Below, in pieces: positions 17,698 to 26,466 of a stretch of DNA of 38,682 nucleotides (its first letter is position 1; every line of letters starts with the position of its first letter). The DNA is taken from IMG/VR virus record IMGVR_UViG_3300049043_000191, positions 1 to 38,682 of that record. One strand, written 5' to 3'. Below the pieces are notes generated by a model. The model saw only the letters and a list, made by a program, of their open reading frames with translations. It had not been told where the DNA came from and searched no databases. The position numbers and the translations under genes are program-made. Origin of the DNA: a virus.

Positions 17698-18699
17698 ATG
17701 CCAATAGGCGGCGGTATCGTTCCAGCAACGGGTAGTACCCAATACACCGAGCTTACGTATGTAACTCGCCGGGCATTTATCCCTAAGTTGGTCGTTCAAC
17801 TTTATAACTCGACACCTTTGATGGCGGCTTTGATTGCTAACAGTCAAACTGCTTCTGGTGGTGTTGCATCTGTAACCGTTCCAGTTCAAGGCGCTCAATT
17901 TGTTAACGCCCAATGGTCTGACTACTCTGGTTCATTCAACCAGCCTTCAGTCCAACAAGGTGCTTTCAACGCTGAGTTTGACTTGAAACTGATGATTGCC
18001 CCCGTGCCGTTCCTCGGTATGGAAGGTGCAGTTCAGCAAGACGCTGCAATCATTCCTTTGATTGAAGCTCGTATGAACGATGCTACCAACGTGATGATGG
18101 ATGCAATGGCAACTGCCTTGTATAACAACACCACGAACACTCAGCAGTTCACAGGCTTGCCAGCCGCAGTTTCTGCCTCTGGAACATACGGCAACATCAG
18201 CCGTTCTGCTTACACATGGTGGCAGTCCAAGGCTTATTCTGCTGGTAACGTCAACCCAACCCGTCAAAACATCCTTCAGTACATCTCTGGTACTGTGAAG
18301 AATGGCGCTGAAGTGCCTTCTTTTGGTGTCTGCGGATTTGGTACTTGGACGCTGTTGGCTCAAGACTTCGTAGGTCAAGAGCAATACGTAATCACACCCG
18401 GTCACGGTTTTGATGGTGATGCTAACGGTCCTCAAGCCGCTTTCCGCGCTTTGATGGTTGCTGGTGTGCCAATCTACCCAGACCCATACTGCCCAGAAGG
18501 TACTGTGTACTTCTTGAACACTAACTATCTCTCGCTCTATGTCCATGAGCAAGGTTCGTTCGTGTTTACAGGATTTGAGTCCACACTCCCGAACTGGCAA
18601 ATCGGTTATGTCGGTGCTGTTCTGATGATTGCTGAAATGGTTTCAACGAAACCTAAGTCAATGTCAGTAGTGTCGGGTTACAACTCTTTGTCACTATAA
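17698..18699 (+). CDS. Major capsid protein
   Basis: 333 residues, intact, from an ATG with TAGGAG upstream. N-terminus: TYVTRRAFIPKLVVQLYNST; then TASGGVASVTVPVQGAQFVN; FNAEFDLKLMIAPVPFLGME; middle TWWQSKAYSAGNVNPTRQNI; then PSFGVCGFGTWTLLAQDFVG, RALMVAGVPIYPDPYCPEGT and a C-terminus with LNTNYLSLYVHE. The order of the N-terminal arm, a long helix region with MNDATNVMMDAMATALYNN, and a VPIYPDPYCPEGT-VYFLNTNYL strand fits HK97-fold capsid proteins that lack a large N-terminal delta domain. It forms the icosahedral shell. Preceded by the scaffold, followed by decoration proteins. Confidence 0.88.
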   Translation: MPIGGGIVPATGSTQYTELTYVTRRAFIPKLVVQLYNSTPLMAALIANSQTASGGVASVTVPVQGAQFVNAQWSDYSGSFNQPSVQQGAFNAEFDLKLMIAPVPFLGMEGAVQQDAAIIPLIEARMNDATNVMMDAMATALYNNTTNTQQFTGLPAAVSASGTYGNISRSAYTWWQSKAYSAGNVNPTRQNILQYISGTVKNGAEVPSFGVCGFGTWTLLAQDFVGQEQYVITPGHGFDGDANGPQAAFRALMVAGVPIYPDPYCPEGTVYFLNTNYLSLYVHEQGSFVFTGFESTLPNWQIGYVGAVLMIAEMVSTKPKSMSVVSGYNSLSL

Positions 18700-18712
18700 G
18701 GAGAAACTAACC

Positions 18713-19039
18713 ATGTCATTAAGCACAAACAAAATCATCCTCTCTGGCGCACAAACCAACACGGCTGGTGCGTATTTTTTAACCACCACAATCACATCAA
18801 CAAGTACTGGTAACGGTACGGTGATTCCTGCTGGTGTGTATATCATGTTCCCACAAGCAAACACTTCTGTGGTCGCTTACAACGGTTCGTCTAATGCGAC
18901 TGTTATGGCTGCCAATACTGGTGGTGTTGTCATCTCTGATGGTGTGAACGTATATGCAAAATCTACTGCATCTGCTGATACTGTGACTCTGTTGGCTACC
19001 AACGGTGGTCAGAATGTCTCTAGCACTTACGCAAGTTAA
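18713..19039 (+). CDS. Probable capsid decoration / head protein
   Basis: 108 residues, Thr/Ser/Asn/Gly-rich beta protein: LSTNKIILSGAQTNTAGAYF, then VIPAGVYIMFPQANTSVVAY, ending TLLATNGGQNVSSTYAS. AAGGAG precedes ATG. Small beta-rich proteins right after the capsid gene are usually decoration or head-stabilising proteins. Relatives occur in many aquatic phages; no exact name known. Confidence 0.65.
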   Translation: MSLSTNKIILSGAQTNTAGAYFLTTTITSTSTGNGTVIPAGVYIMFPQANTSVVAYNGSSNATVMAANTGGVVISDGVNVYAKSTASADTVTLLATNGGQNVSSTYAS

Positions 19040-19048
19040 GGAGACATC

Positions 19049-19498
19049 ATGGCAAATCCAGACGCAGTTGGACAAAATTACCCAGACAGCTTTGGCAACT
19101 ATGCGGTTGCCTCTGCTCAAGCGGTATCTTTAGCTACTACTGGAAATGCTGTTGTTGCCCTGCCCATCTTAAAAGGTGGGTTGACTGCTGGTAATAGCGT
19201 TGCTACTTCTGGTGCAGTTATTCTTCGTAGAGTGACAGTCCAAAACCCAAGCGCAAGCGTGGCTACTGGAAATATCACTATCTTTACGAGCAATGACGGT
19301 AACACCAGCAACATCGTGGCAAACGCTGTTACTTTAAGCAGCCTCTCAGGTACTGGCACATTCCAAGACATTCCGTTAACTACGGGTGGCAACGTGATTG
19401 TGTCGGGTTACAACAGCCAAGCCTTATTCGTGAAAGTCGGCACAGCAGTCGCTGGCACAGTTGACATTCGCGTATATGGTGACACAGTAAACTTCTAA
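19049..19498 (+). CDS. Virion structural beta protein
   Basis: 149 residues, intact, with AAGGAG upstream: ANPDAVGQNYPDSFGNYAVA, AVVALPILKGGLTAGNSVA, ILRRVTVQNPSASVATGNIT, ending TVDIRVYGDTVNF. All-beta, low charge, so probably a capsid accessory or minor head protein. Role inferred from position between decoration and adaptor genes. Confidence 0.6.
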   Translation: MANPDAVGQNYPDSFGNYAVASAQAVSLATTGNAVVALPILKGGLTAGNSVATSGAVILRRVTVQNPSASVATGNITIFTSNDGNTSNIVANAVTLSSLSGTGTFQDIPLTTGGNVIVSGYNSQALFVKVGTAVAGTVDIRVYGDTVNF

Positions 19499-19501
19499 GC
19501 T

Positions 19502-19879
19502 ATGCAAACCTTATATGTGACGAACAAATGGGAAAAACCCATTACGTTTTCTTACGCTTACAAGCCGTACACCTTCCCCGTAGGGCAGACGGTTGAAGCG
19601 CCAGAGGATGCTGTTTGTCACATATTTGGGCATGGTGACCCCAATAAAGAACAATACATGGCGAGGCTCGCTTTGATTAAGACAAAGAACGATATTCCAG
19701 AGGGATTGAAGATTTTGTCTAAATTTGAAATCACAGATAAGCCTCCCGTGCAGAACCACTTGTTATCCCCGGTGGTTGAGCGAGTACCCCTTCCCAAACG
19801 GGTTGGGGGAAAAGTCAACTCTGCAAAACGATGGATAACGCATGGCTCAAACACTCCAAGGCTATATCACGCAAGTTAG
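19502..19879 (+). CDS. Small head-region protein
   Basis: Begins MQTLYVTNKWEKPITFSYAY, then KPYTFPVGQTVEAPEDAV, HIFGHGDPNKEQYMARLAL, KILSKFEITDKPPVQNHLL. About 108 or 125 residues: the listed stop overlaps the next gene by 38 bases, and a one-base indel after about 19820 could give an earlier end. Related short proteins sit between capsid and adaptor genes in many podoviruses; function unknown. Confidence 0.6.
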   Translation: MQTLYVTNKWEKPITFSYAYKPYTFPVGQTVEAPEDAVCHIFGHGDPNKEQYMARLALIKTKNDIPEGLKILSKFEITDKPPVQNHLLSPVVERVPLPKRVGGKVNSAKRWITHGSNTPRLYHAS

Positions 19880-20690
19880 ATATTTGCTGCATGACGCAAC
19901 TGCTAACTTCTACACTAATGACCAGCTAATCGGCTATATCAATAGTGCGCGTGAGCGTGTCGTGCGCGACACAGGGTGTCTGAGAACAATCCAAACTTCG
20001 CAAACCCCTTGCACCCCCGTAGCGGGTGGTAGCAACCCAGTTATTTGGTCTGCTGGTTTGAGCGTAGCGACTGATAGCTATGTCTTTTCTAACATCTATA
20101 TTTATAAAGTTGTAAGTGGTGGTGTGCTTGGCACAACCTCGCCTCCCTACCCATCTGCGAGTGAGGTTTATCCACCTACAACAACTTTAGCCGATGGCAC
20201 GGCTACTTTGCAGTATGCAGGACCATGCGAAGTGATTAACTTCTCTTGCTTGCCATCTGGTTTGCAGACGTTAGACATCATCAACATCAATCTGTATTGG
20301 GGAAACTCTAGAATCCCAATGCGTTATTTGCCTTGGTCTGACTTTAATGCCCAGTTGCGTTATTGGCAGAACAATGTTCAGCGACCTATTTGCTTTAGCA
20401 TTTACGGTCAATCTCAAATTTATGTCGGACCAGTACCTGACCAAGCCTATGTAATTGACTTGGACACGGTTATTTTGCCTACTGCTATGGTCAATCTGTC
20501 AGATACAGATACCATCATTGACCCATACGATACTGTTGTGCAGTTCTACGCTGCTCATCTTGCCAAATACTACGAACAGTCTTTTGGCGAAGCAGAAATC
20601 TATTTACAGCAGTACAAGCAAAAAACCCAAGCGGTATTGGTTTCCACTTTCACTAGAAGGATTCCAACCCCGTATTCAACACCGTTCTAA
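19842..20690 (+). CDS. Head-tail adaptor protein (P22 gp4-like / DUF6682-like)
   Basis: 282 residues, intact: QTLQGYITQVRYLLHDATAN then FYTNDQLIGYINSARERVVR, which is the typical adaptor N-terminus, then YWGNSRIPMRYLPWSDFNA, YVGPVPDQAYVIDLDTVILP and PYDTVVQFYAAHLAKYYEQS. It would bind below the portal and form the first ring of the tail. Follows head genes and precedes the tail hub, as expected. Confidence 0.78.
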   Translation: MAQTLQGYITQVRYLLHDATANFYTNDQLIGYINSARERVVRDTGCLRTIQTSQTPCTPVAGGSNPVIWSAGLSVATDSYVFSNIYIYKVVSGGVLGTTSPPYPSASEVYPPTTTLADGTATLQYAGPCEVINFSCLPSGLQTLDIININLYWGNSRIPMRYLPWSDFNAQLRYWQNNVQRPICFSIYGQSQIYVGPVPDQAYVIDLDTVILPTAMVNLSDTDTIIDPYDTVVQFYAAHLAKYYEQSFGEAEIYLQQYKQKTQAVLVSTFTRRIPTPYSTPF

Positions 20691-20693
20691 GAC

Positions 20694-22673
20694 ATGGCAG
20701 CCGCAGAGCAAAAAAAGTCCTACGAAGTTGTCAAGCAGTTCAAGGGTGTTAACACCAAGGCGAACAGAACGGCTATTGGGGATGACGAGTTTTATTGGCT
20801 TGAGAACGCCATGCCCGTTGGATATGGCAACCTCAGAATCACGCCTACCTACTCTAATGTCGGTAGCGTTACTTTTTCTAGCACGGTCACTTACTACAAG
20901 TCAGCCAATATTGGCTTAGTTGATTACTTAATTGCTTTTGAGTCAAATGGCTCGGCTGAGTATGTCAGGCTAGATACCAATGCCAAGGGAACGATAGGGG
21001 CGGCAGGGACGTTTAGCTCTAGTGGAGTCAACATCTCCCAATGGAAGAATGACAGAATTTTAATTGCTGACCCTGCCAAGGGCTATTTTACTTGGGACGG
21101 CACAAACTTAGTGTTTATTGGTTCTGTTGGTCAAATAGGCATTGTGCAAGGTGGTTCTGGTTTTACTTCAGCGCCAGCAGTTGTCATTTCTGCTCCAAAC
21201 AATGCAAATGGAGTGCAAGCCACGGCTGTTGCTACCATTACGGCTAATGCAGTCTCTTCTATCACGATTACAGAAGCTGGTACGGGTTACAACGCTTCTC
21301 CTACCATTACTTTTGTGGGTGGCGGTGGTTCTGGTGCTAATGCAGTAGCAGGGATTACGACCTTTGCAACTGGGACTGTCTCTGTCTTGGTTACAAGTGG
21401 TGGCACAGGCTACACCAATGCGTCTAATCTGAGTGTGACCATTAGCGGTGGTGGTGGTGCAAATGCGACTGCTCAAGGCATAGTCTCTGGTGGCATCGTT
21501 ACCCAAGTCGTAATGACCAATGTAGGAAGTGGGTATACCAACGCATCCAACATATCGGTAAGCATTACTGGGGGTGGTGGCTCTAACGCTACGGCTAAAG
21601 CCATCATCAATCTAGAACCCAATGTAGGCATCCAGTCGTTCTCAGGGCGTGTTTGGATAGCCAATGGACGCACAGTCAGCTACACAGGGGCAGGGTCGTA
21701 TAGCGACTTTACAAGTGTTTCTGCTGGACAAGTCACCTTAACTGACGCTACCTTGCATGGCAACATAGTCCAGTTACTGTCTGCTAATAACTTCCTCTAC
21801 ATTTTTGGAGATGACTCTATCAACGTCTTCTCTGATGTCAGGGTGACTGCTGTTGGCACTACCCTCTTCACAAACACTAACGTGAGTGCGTCTGTCGGCA
21901 CAAAGTTACCAAACGCCATTTACCCTTATTTCCGCTCGGTTCTGTTTATGAACAACTATGGCGTGTATGCGCTAGTTGGCTCTACGACAACCAAGATTTC
22001 AGATAGCCTAGATGGGGTTTTCCCTAACATTGACTTTACTGCACCAGTTTATGCGGGTCAGGTCTTGTTGAACAACATCTTGTGCGCTGCCTTTAATTTC
22101 AAATATACGGGTGGTTTAGGGGTATCAAGTTCTAGTCGGTATATACAAGCCATCTTCTTTGAGAAAAAGTGGTTCTTCACTAGTGCTGGTAACAATTTGG
22201 CTTACATCACTTCTGCTCCGCTTGGTGGCAGGATTAACCTTTACGGGACAGATGGCAACTCTTGTGTGCGTCTGTATTCAGACTCTACGTCTGAGATTAG
22301 CAGTTATGTGCAGACTTCCTTAAATCCGATGAAAGACCCGATTAGGACGAAGCAAGCCTTGAAGGTCGGGATTGAGGCAACGCTGACAAACTCTGCTCAG
22401 TTGACGGTGACGGTGGATTCTGAGACTGGTTCTAGCGCACCAGTTTTGCTTGGACAAATTGTGACTTGGATAAATAATCTGAGTAATACAATTTCTTGGG
22501 TAAACAACAGTTCTACGACAATCAGTTGGTATGGTGGTGCTACGGGTTATAACCTATACAAGACGGATGCTCGGCAATGGGGCAAGTATTTGGGTATGAC
22601 TGTGACATCGACTGGTGCTAATTTTGTAATCAATGGGTTCGAGTACGAACACGAATTAAGAGTGAGGTTCTAA
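20694..22673 (+). CDS. Tail hub / DNA stabilisation protein (P22 gp10-like) with inserted repeats
   Basis: 659 residues, intact. N-terminus VVKQFKGVNTKANRTAIGDD, then FYWLENAMPVGYGNLRITPT; later LSANNFLYIFGDDSINVFSD and FEKKWFFTSAGNNLAYITSA with LYGTDGNSCVRLY, the beta-propeller-like pattern of gp10-type hub proteins. Residues about 147-303 are an insertion of four repeats of about 38 residues each: G-(T/S)-GYT-NAS followed by VTISGGGGANATA-type glycine strands. It would plug the channel and seat the fibres. Role by analogy with P22; the inserted domain is probably surface-exposed. Confidence 0.72.
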   Translation: MAAAEQKKSYEVVKQFKGVNTKANRTAIGDDEFYWLENAMPVGYGNLRITPTYSNVGSVTFSSTVTYYKSANIGLVDYLIAFESNGSAEYVRLDTNAKGTIGAAGTFSSSGVNISQWKNDRILIADPAKGYFTWDGTNLVFIGSVGQIGIVQGGSGFTSAPAVVISAPNNANGVQATAVATITANAVSSITITEAGTGYNASPTITFVGGGGSGANAVAGITTFATGTVSVLVTSGGTGYTNASNLSVTISGGGGANATAQGIVSGGIVTQVVMTNVGSGYTNASNISVSITGGGGSNATAKAIINLEPNVGIQSFSGRVWIANGRTVSYTGAGSYSDFTSVSAGQVTLTDATLHGNIVQLLSANNFLYIFGDDSINVFSDVRVTAVGTTLFTNTNVSASVGTKLPNAIYPYFRSVLFMNNYGVYALVGSTTTKISDSLDGVFPNIDFTAPVYAGQVLLNNILCAAFNFKYTGGLGVSSSSRYIQAIFFEKKWFFTSAGNNLAYITSAPLGGRINLYGTDGNSCVRLYSDSTSEISSYVQTSLNPMKDPIRTKQALKVGIEATLTNSAQLTVTVDSETGSSAPVLLGQIVTWINNLSNTISWVNNSSTTISWYGGATGYNLYKTDARQWGKYLGMTVTSTGANFVINGFEYEHELRVRF

Positions 22674-22674
22674 C

Positions 22675-23349
22675 ATGGCAGTTCCATATACCTTTGGTAG
22701 CGCAACGAGTGCTATCCCGCTATCTCAGTTAGATAGCAACTTTGCTACGACTATTACGCTTGGTAACACGGCTATCCAGCTCGGCAACACCGTAACTACT
22801 CTAAACAACATGACGCTTGCTAACGTCACGATTAGTAGCGTTGCATCAGCTTTCCCAAACAACTACTTATCCAATAGCACGGTAACGCTTGGTAACTCTA
22901 CGTTGACCCTTGGTGGCACAACTAGCTCCGTTGGCAATTTAACAGTAACTAATACGACTGTTACTGAAATGAAAGAGACTGCTACTGTTTCTGCAACGGC
23001 AGCGACTGGCACAGTTAACTTTGACGTATTGACGCAAGTTGTTTTGTATTACACGACAAATGCTAGTGGAAACTGGACTACTAACTTCAGAGGAAATAGT
23101 GGCACAACACTAGATTCTGTAATGGCTACGGGTCAATCGTTGTCTGCTACTTTCTTGGTTACGCAAGGCTCTACTGCGTATTACAACTCTGCTGTGACGA
23201 TTGATGGCAACTCTGTCACACCTAAGTGGCAGGGTGGTTCTGCACCGACTTCTGGAAATGCTAGTTCTGTTGACAGTTATACGTATGTAATTGTGAAGAC
23301 AGGAAGTGCAACATTTACTGTTTTTGCTTCGCAGACCAAGTTCGCATAA
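22675..23349 (+). CDS. Tail fibre-like protein
   Basis: 224 residues, intact. N-terminal FGSATSAIPLSQLDSNFATT anchor-like segment, then Thr/Asn/Ser beta repeats (LGNTAIQLGNTVTTLNNM, LGNSTLTLGGT), then a conserved C-terminal domain TTNFRGNSGTTLDSVMATGQ and KWQGGSAPTSGNASSVDSY ending FASQTKFA. This C-terminal domain is common in cyanophage and pelagiphage fibre proteins. It starts two bases after the hub stop. Confidence 0.7.
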   Translation: MAVPYTFGSATSAIPLSQLDSNFATTITLGNTAIQLGNTVTTLNNMTLANVTISSVASAFPNNYLSNSTVTLGNSTLTLGGTTSSVGNLTVTNTTVTEMKETATVSATAATGTVNFDVLTQVVLYYTTNASGNWTTNFRGNSGTTLDSVMATGQSLSATFLVTQGSTAYYNSAVTIDGNSVTPKWQGGSAPTSGNASSVDSYTYVIVKTGSATFTVFASQTKFA

Positions 23350-23358
23350 GGACAAGAG

Positions 23359-25776
23359 ATGCCACGCCTATCTAAAGTTGGAGCAGCCGCACTAGCCGCC
23401 TTTGGGTGGACTTCTGGCACAACTGTATCTGCTAGTTACCTTGTGGTTTCTGGCGGGGGTGGTGGTGCTACTGGTGTTGGTGGTTCTGCAAATGGAGGTG
23501 GTGGCGGAGCGGGTGGTTATCAAACAGGCACAACATCACTCAACCCTACTCTTTCTTACACGGTAACTGTTGGTGCTGGTGGTGCGACAAATTCAAACGG
23601 AACAACATCTCAATTAGGTGCTTTGACCGCTTCAGTAGGTGGCGGTGCTGGTGGATACAACACAGGAAATGGTCAAACAGGCGGTTCTGGTGGCGGTGCT
23701 AGTAGTTATGTTAGTTCTACTGCTGGTTCAGGAACTGCTGGACAAGGTAATGCTGGTGGTACTCAAGTTCTTAATACTGGAACTGGTGGCGGTGGTGGTG
23801 CTAGTGCTGTTGGCGGTAATGCAAGCGGAGTAAATGGCGGTAATGGTGGCGCTGGTACTGCCTCGTCCATTTCTGGTTCATCGGTCACTTATGCTGGTGG
23901 TGGCGGTGGTTCTACAAATACTGGTGGCTCTGCTGGAACTGGAGGTTCTGGTGGAGGGGGTGCTGGTGGTGTAAGTGCGGCTGGAACATCTGGAACTGCT
24001 AATACTGGAGGCGGTGGAGGAGGCGGTGCTTCTTCTGCATCAGGTGGTGCTGGCGGCTCAGGCGTAGTCATCATTTCATACACATCAGCCACGCAATTAT
24101 TTGGCGGTGGAACTGTTACCCAGTCAGGTGGCAAGTTCATCCACACATTCACATCTTCTGGCGCACTTAGCCCGTTGTCATCTGTTTCAGCGAGTTACTT
24201 AGTAGTTGCTGGTGGTGGTTCTGGTGGTGCGGGTAATGGCGGTGGAGGTGGAGGTGGAGCTGGAGGTTTGCTTTCTGGTTCTGGTCTGACTCTTGATGCC
24301 AACTCAATTTATACAGTTACCGTTGGCGGTGGTGGTTCTGGTGCTGGTTCTGCTCCATATAGAAACACTGGCTCTAATTCTGTGTTTAGTGGTTATGCCA
24401 CATCCGCAATAGGTGGCGGTGGCGGTGGTTACGATGCAACATACACCCCGCAATCTGGTGGTTCTGGCGGTGGTGGAAATTACAGTTCTACTACTGGAGG
24501 TTCTGGCACAAGCGGACAAGGCTACGCTGGTGGAAATAACACAGGAACATCTCCTGCATACGGAGGAGGTGGTGGTGGTGGCTCTGGTGCTGTGGGTGCT
24601 GTTGGCACATCCTCTGTTGGTGGTAACGGTGGTGCTGGTACTGCATCTTCTATAAGTGGCTCTAGCGTCACTTACGCAGGAGGCGGTGGTGGCGGTACTA
24701 ACGGAGCGCAAACAACTGGAACTGGTGCGGCTGGCGGAGGCAATGGTGGTGCTAACTCTGGAATTGGCGGAAATGCTACTGCTAACACAGGCTCTGGTGG
24801 TGGCGGTGGAGGTGGTGGTTCTGTATCAGGCGGTAACGGTGGCTCTGGCGTTGTAATCATCTCCTACGCTGGCTCACAAAAGTTTACTGGCGGCACAGTC
24901 ACATCTTCTGGTGGCAACACCATTCACACATTTACTTCTAGCGGGTCTTTGACTCCAGCATATAGCGTTGACTTTTTAGTTGTCGCTGGCGGAGGCGGAG
25001 GCGGTGGAGGCTATCCCGGAATTACAACTGGTGGCGGTGGAGGGGCTGGTGGCTACCGAACTTCTGCTGGCACATCAGGAGGCGGCGCATCTGCTGAGTC
25101 TGCTTTGTTACTAACCGTTGGAACTATTTACACCGTCACCATTGGCGCGGGTGGTTCTGGTGGCGCTGGAAATGCAGGTGGCTCTAATGGAAGTGCTGGT
25201 GCTAACTCAGTCTTTGGCTCAATCACATCAACAGGTGGTGGTTACGGTGCATGGAATCAACAAGTAGGTGGCAACGGTGGTTCTGGTGGTGGTGCTTCTG
25301 GTCCAACCAACCCTAGCCCACCATCGTATGCTGGTGGCTCTGGCACAGCCAATCAAGGTTATGGTGGTGGTTCAGCAGGTAGATTCCAAGGCGGAAGCGG
25401 TGGTGGCGCGGGTGCGGCAGGTGTTACCTCTGGCGCTGGTGGAGTCGGTGTTGCTTCCTCTATAACAGGAACATCAATTTACTATGGCGGCGGCGGCGGT
25501 ATGTCAGGTTTCTTGGGTGGTAATGGTGGTGGAGGTCAAGGTTCTGACTATCCATCAGCTACCGTTCCTGCTGGCGCTGGTACAGCCAACACGGGTGGTG
25601 GTGGTGGCGGCGGAGGTAATCCTTCAACTTCGGCTGCGGCTGGTGGCTCTGGTGTTGTTATTCTTTCTATACCAACATCACGCTACTCAGGATTGACCAC
25701 AGGCTCACCAACAGTCACAACCAACGGTTCAAACACAATTTTGAAATTTACATCATCTGGAACATACACGGCATAA
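23359..25776 (+). CDS. Glycine-rich tail adhesin with three repeated domains
   Basis: 805 residues, intact; about 40% glycine. Three modules start with SASYLVV (residue 24), SASYLVV (275) and VDFLVV (535) and end with GVVIISY, GVVIISY and GVVILSI (about 241, 502, 770). Between modules lie short beta linkers with GGTVT-SGG and IHTFTSSG. Each module alternates Gly runs with short Ser/Thr/Asn/Tyr loops and a YTVTVG(A/G)GG strand, like the glycine-rich domains (PF21722 type) and the polyglycine-II sandwich of S16 phage gp38 adhesin. It probably binds the host receptor; variable loops are the likely contacts. AAGGAC precedes ATG. Domain copies could recombine or expand. Confidence 0.7.
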   Translation: MPRLSKVGAAALAAFGWTSGTTVSASYLVVSGGGGGATGVGGSANGGGGGAGGYQTGTTSLNPTLSYTVTVGAGGATNSNGTTSQLGALTASVGGGAGGYNTGNGQTGGSGGGASSYVSSTAGSGTAGQGNAGGTQVLNTGTGGGGGASAVGGNASGVNGGNGGAGTASSISGSSVTYAGGGGGSTNTGGSAGTGGSGGGGAGGVSAAGTSGTANTGGGGGGGASSASGGAGGSGVVIISYTSATQLFGGGTVTQSGGKFIHTFTSSGALSPLSSVSASYLVVAGGGSGGAGNGGGGGGGAGGLLSGSGLTLDANSIYTVTVGGGGSGAGSAPYRNTGSNSVFSGYATSAIGGGGGGYDATYTPQSGGSGGGGNYSSTTGGSGTSGQGYAGGNNTGTSPAYGGGGGGGSGAVGAVGTSSVGGNGGAGTASSISGSSVTYAGGGGGGTNGAQTTGTGAAGGGNGGANSGIGGNATANTGSGGGGGGGGSVSGGNGGSGVVIISYAGSQKFTGGTVTSSGGNTIHTFTSSGSLTPAYSVDFLVVAGGGGGGGGYPGITTGGGGGAGGYRTSAGTSGGGASAESALLLTVGTIYTVTIGAGGSGGAGNAGGSNGSAGANSVFGSITSTGGGYGAWNQQVGGNGGSGGGASGPTNPSPPSYAGGSGTANQGYGGGSAGRFQGGSGGGAGAAGVTSGAGGVGVASSITGTSIYYGGGGGMSGFLGGNGGGGQGSDYPSATVPAGAGTANTGGGGGGGGNPSTSAAAGGSGVVILSIPTSRYSGLTTGSPTVTTNGSNTILKFTSSGTYTA

Positions 25777-25786
25777 GGAGAAACAA

Positions 25787-26137
25787 GTGTCACACTTTGC
25801 AAAAGTAGAAAATGGAAAAGTCGTTCAAGTCATCGTGGCTGAACAAGAGGTCATTGATTCTGGCATCTTTGGTCATGGATGGGTGCAGACTTCATACAAC
25901 ACGCATGGCGGTGTTCACGCAACTGGTGGCACACCCTTGCGTAAGAACTACGCTGGCATTGGCTACACCTATGACGAACAGCGTGATGTGTTTATTCCTC
26001 CACAGTCTTATCCCTCATGGGTCTTGAATGAAGACACTTGTCTTTGGGATGCTCCAACGCCAATGCCCACAGATGGCAAGCGTTACACATGGGATGAGGC
26101 TACAACTTCATGGATTGAGGTGACAGATGGGGCTTAA
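25787..26137 (+). CDS. Conserved aquatic-phage virion protein (SHFAKV-family)
   Basis: 116 residues from a GTG start with AAGGAG upstream: MSHFAKVENGKVVQVIVAEQ, then GHGWVQTSYNTHGGVHATGG, LRKNYAGIGYTYDEQRDVFI, then PSWVLNEDTCLWDAPTPMP and YTWDEATTSW. A family widespread in cyanophages and pelagiphages, usually near fibre genes; thought to be a structural or assembly protein, function unproven. It overlaps the next gene by 11 bases. Confidence 0.72.
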   Translation: MSHFAKVENGKVVQVIVAEQEVIDSGIFGHGWVQTSYNTHGGVHATGGTPLRKNYAGIGYTYDEQRDVFIPPQSYPSWVLNEDTCLWDAPTPMPTDGKRYTWDEATTSWIEVTDGA

Positions 26138-26456
26138 TGCTTTTACCAAGACTGGCAACACAGTAACTTTTACTGCTGCCACAAGTGCGCCAACGCCTAT
26201 CCAATGCGTATCTACTACGCTTGGTGGCAACCAGTACCGCATCATCAACTCTGGCAACGTGACCGTATTCTTAGGCTACGGCTCAACTGCTAGTGATGCG
26301 ACTAACAATTCTGTTGTAGTCACAACTACTGGAACATCTTTTCCGCTACTAGCTGGAACGGATGAGATATTGACTTTTGTGCCAAACGCTTACTTTTCTG
26401 GGATAACTTCTAGTGGTACAGCTAGTGTGTATATCACTCCGGGCGATGGCATGTAG
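26127..26456 (+). CDS. YITPG-family virion protein, copy 1
   Basis: 109 residues: MGLNAFTKTGNTVTFTAATS, then YRIINSGNVTVFLGYGSTA, ending ASVYITPGDGM. It has the same organisation as the protein encoded at 33893-34235, which ends LYITPGEGL after the same NQYR-N start. Small beta proteins like these are probably tail or capsid decoration proteins. Overlaps the previous gene (ATG in GATGGGG). Confidence 0.6.
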   Translation: MGLNAFTKTGNTVTFTAATSAPTPIQCVSTTLGGNQYRIINSGNVTVFLGYGSTASDATNNSVVVTTTGTSFPLLAGTDEILTFVPNAYFSGITSSGTASVYITPGDGM

Positions 26457-26466
26457 TATAAAAGTA

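Noticed and set aside
18391-18406. agcaatacgtaa string in the capsid gene as another adapter
   Set aside because: It encodes EQYVI in an intact capsid frame with no break in composition on either side, so the resemblance is chance.
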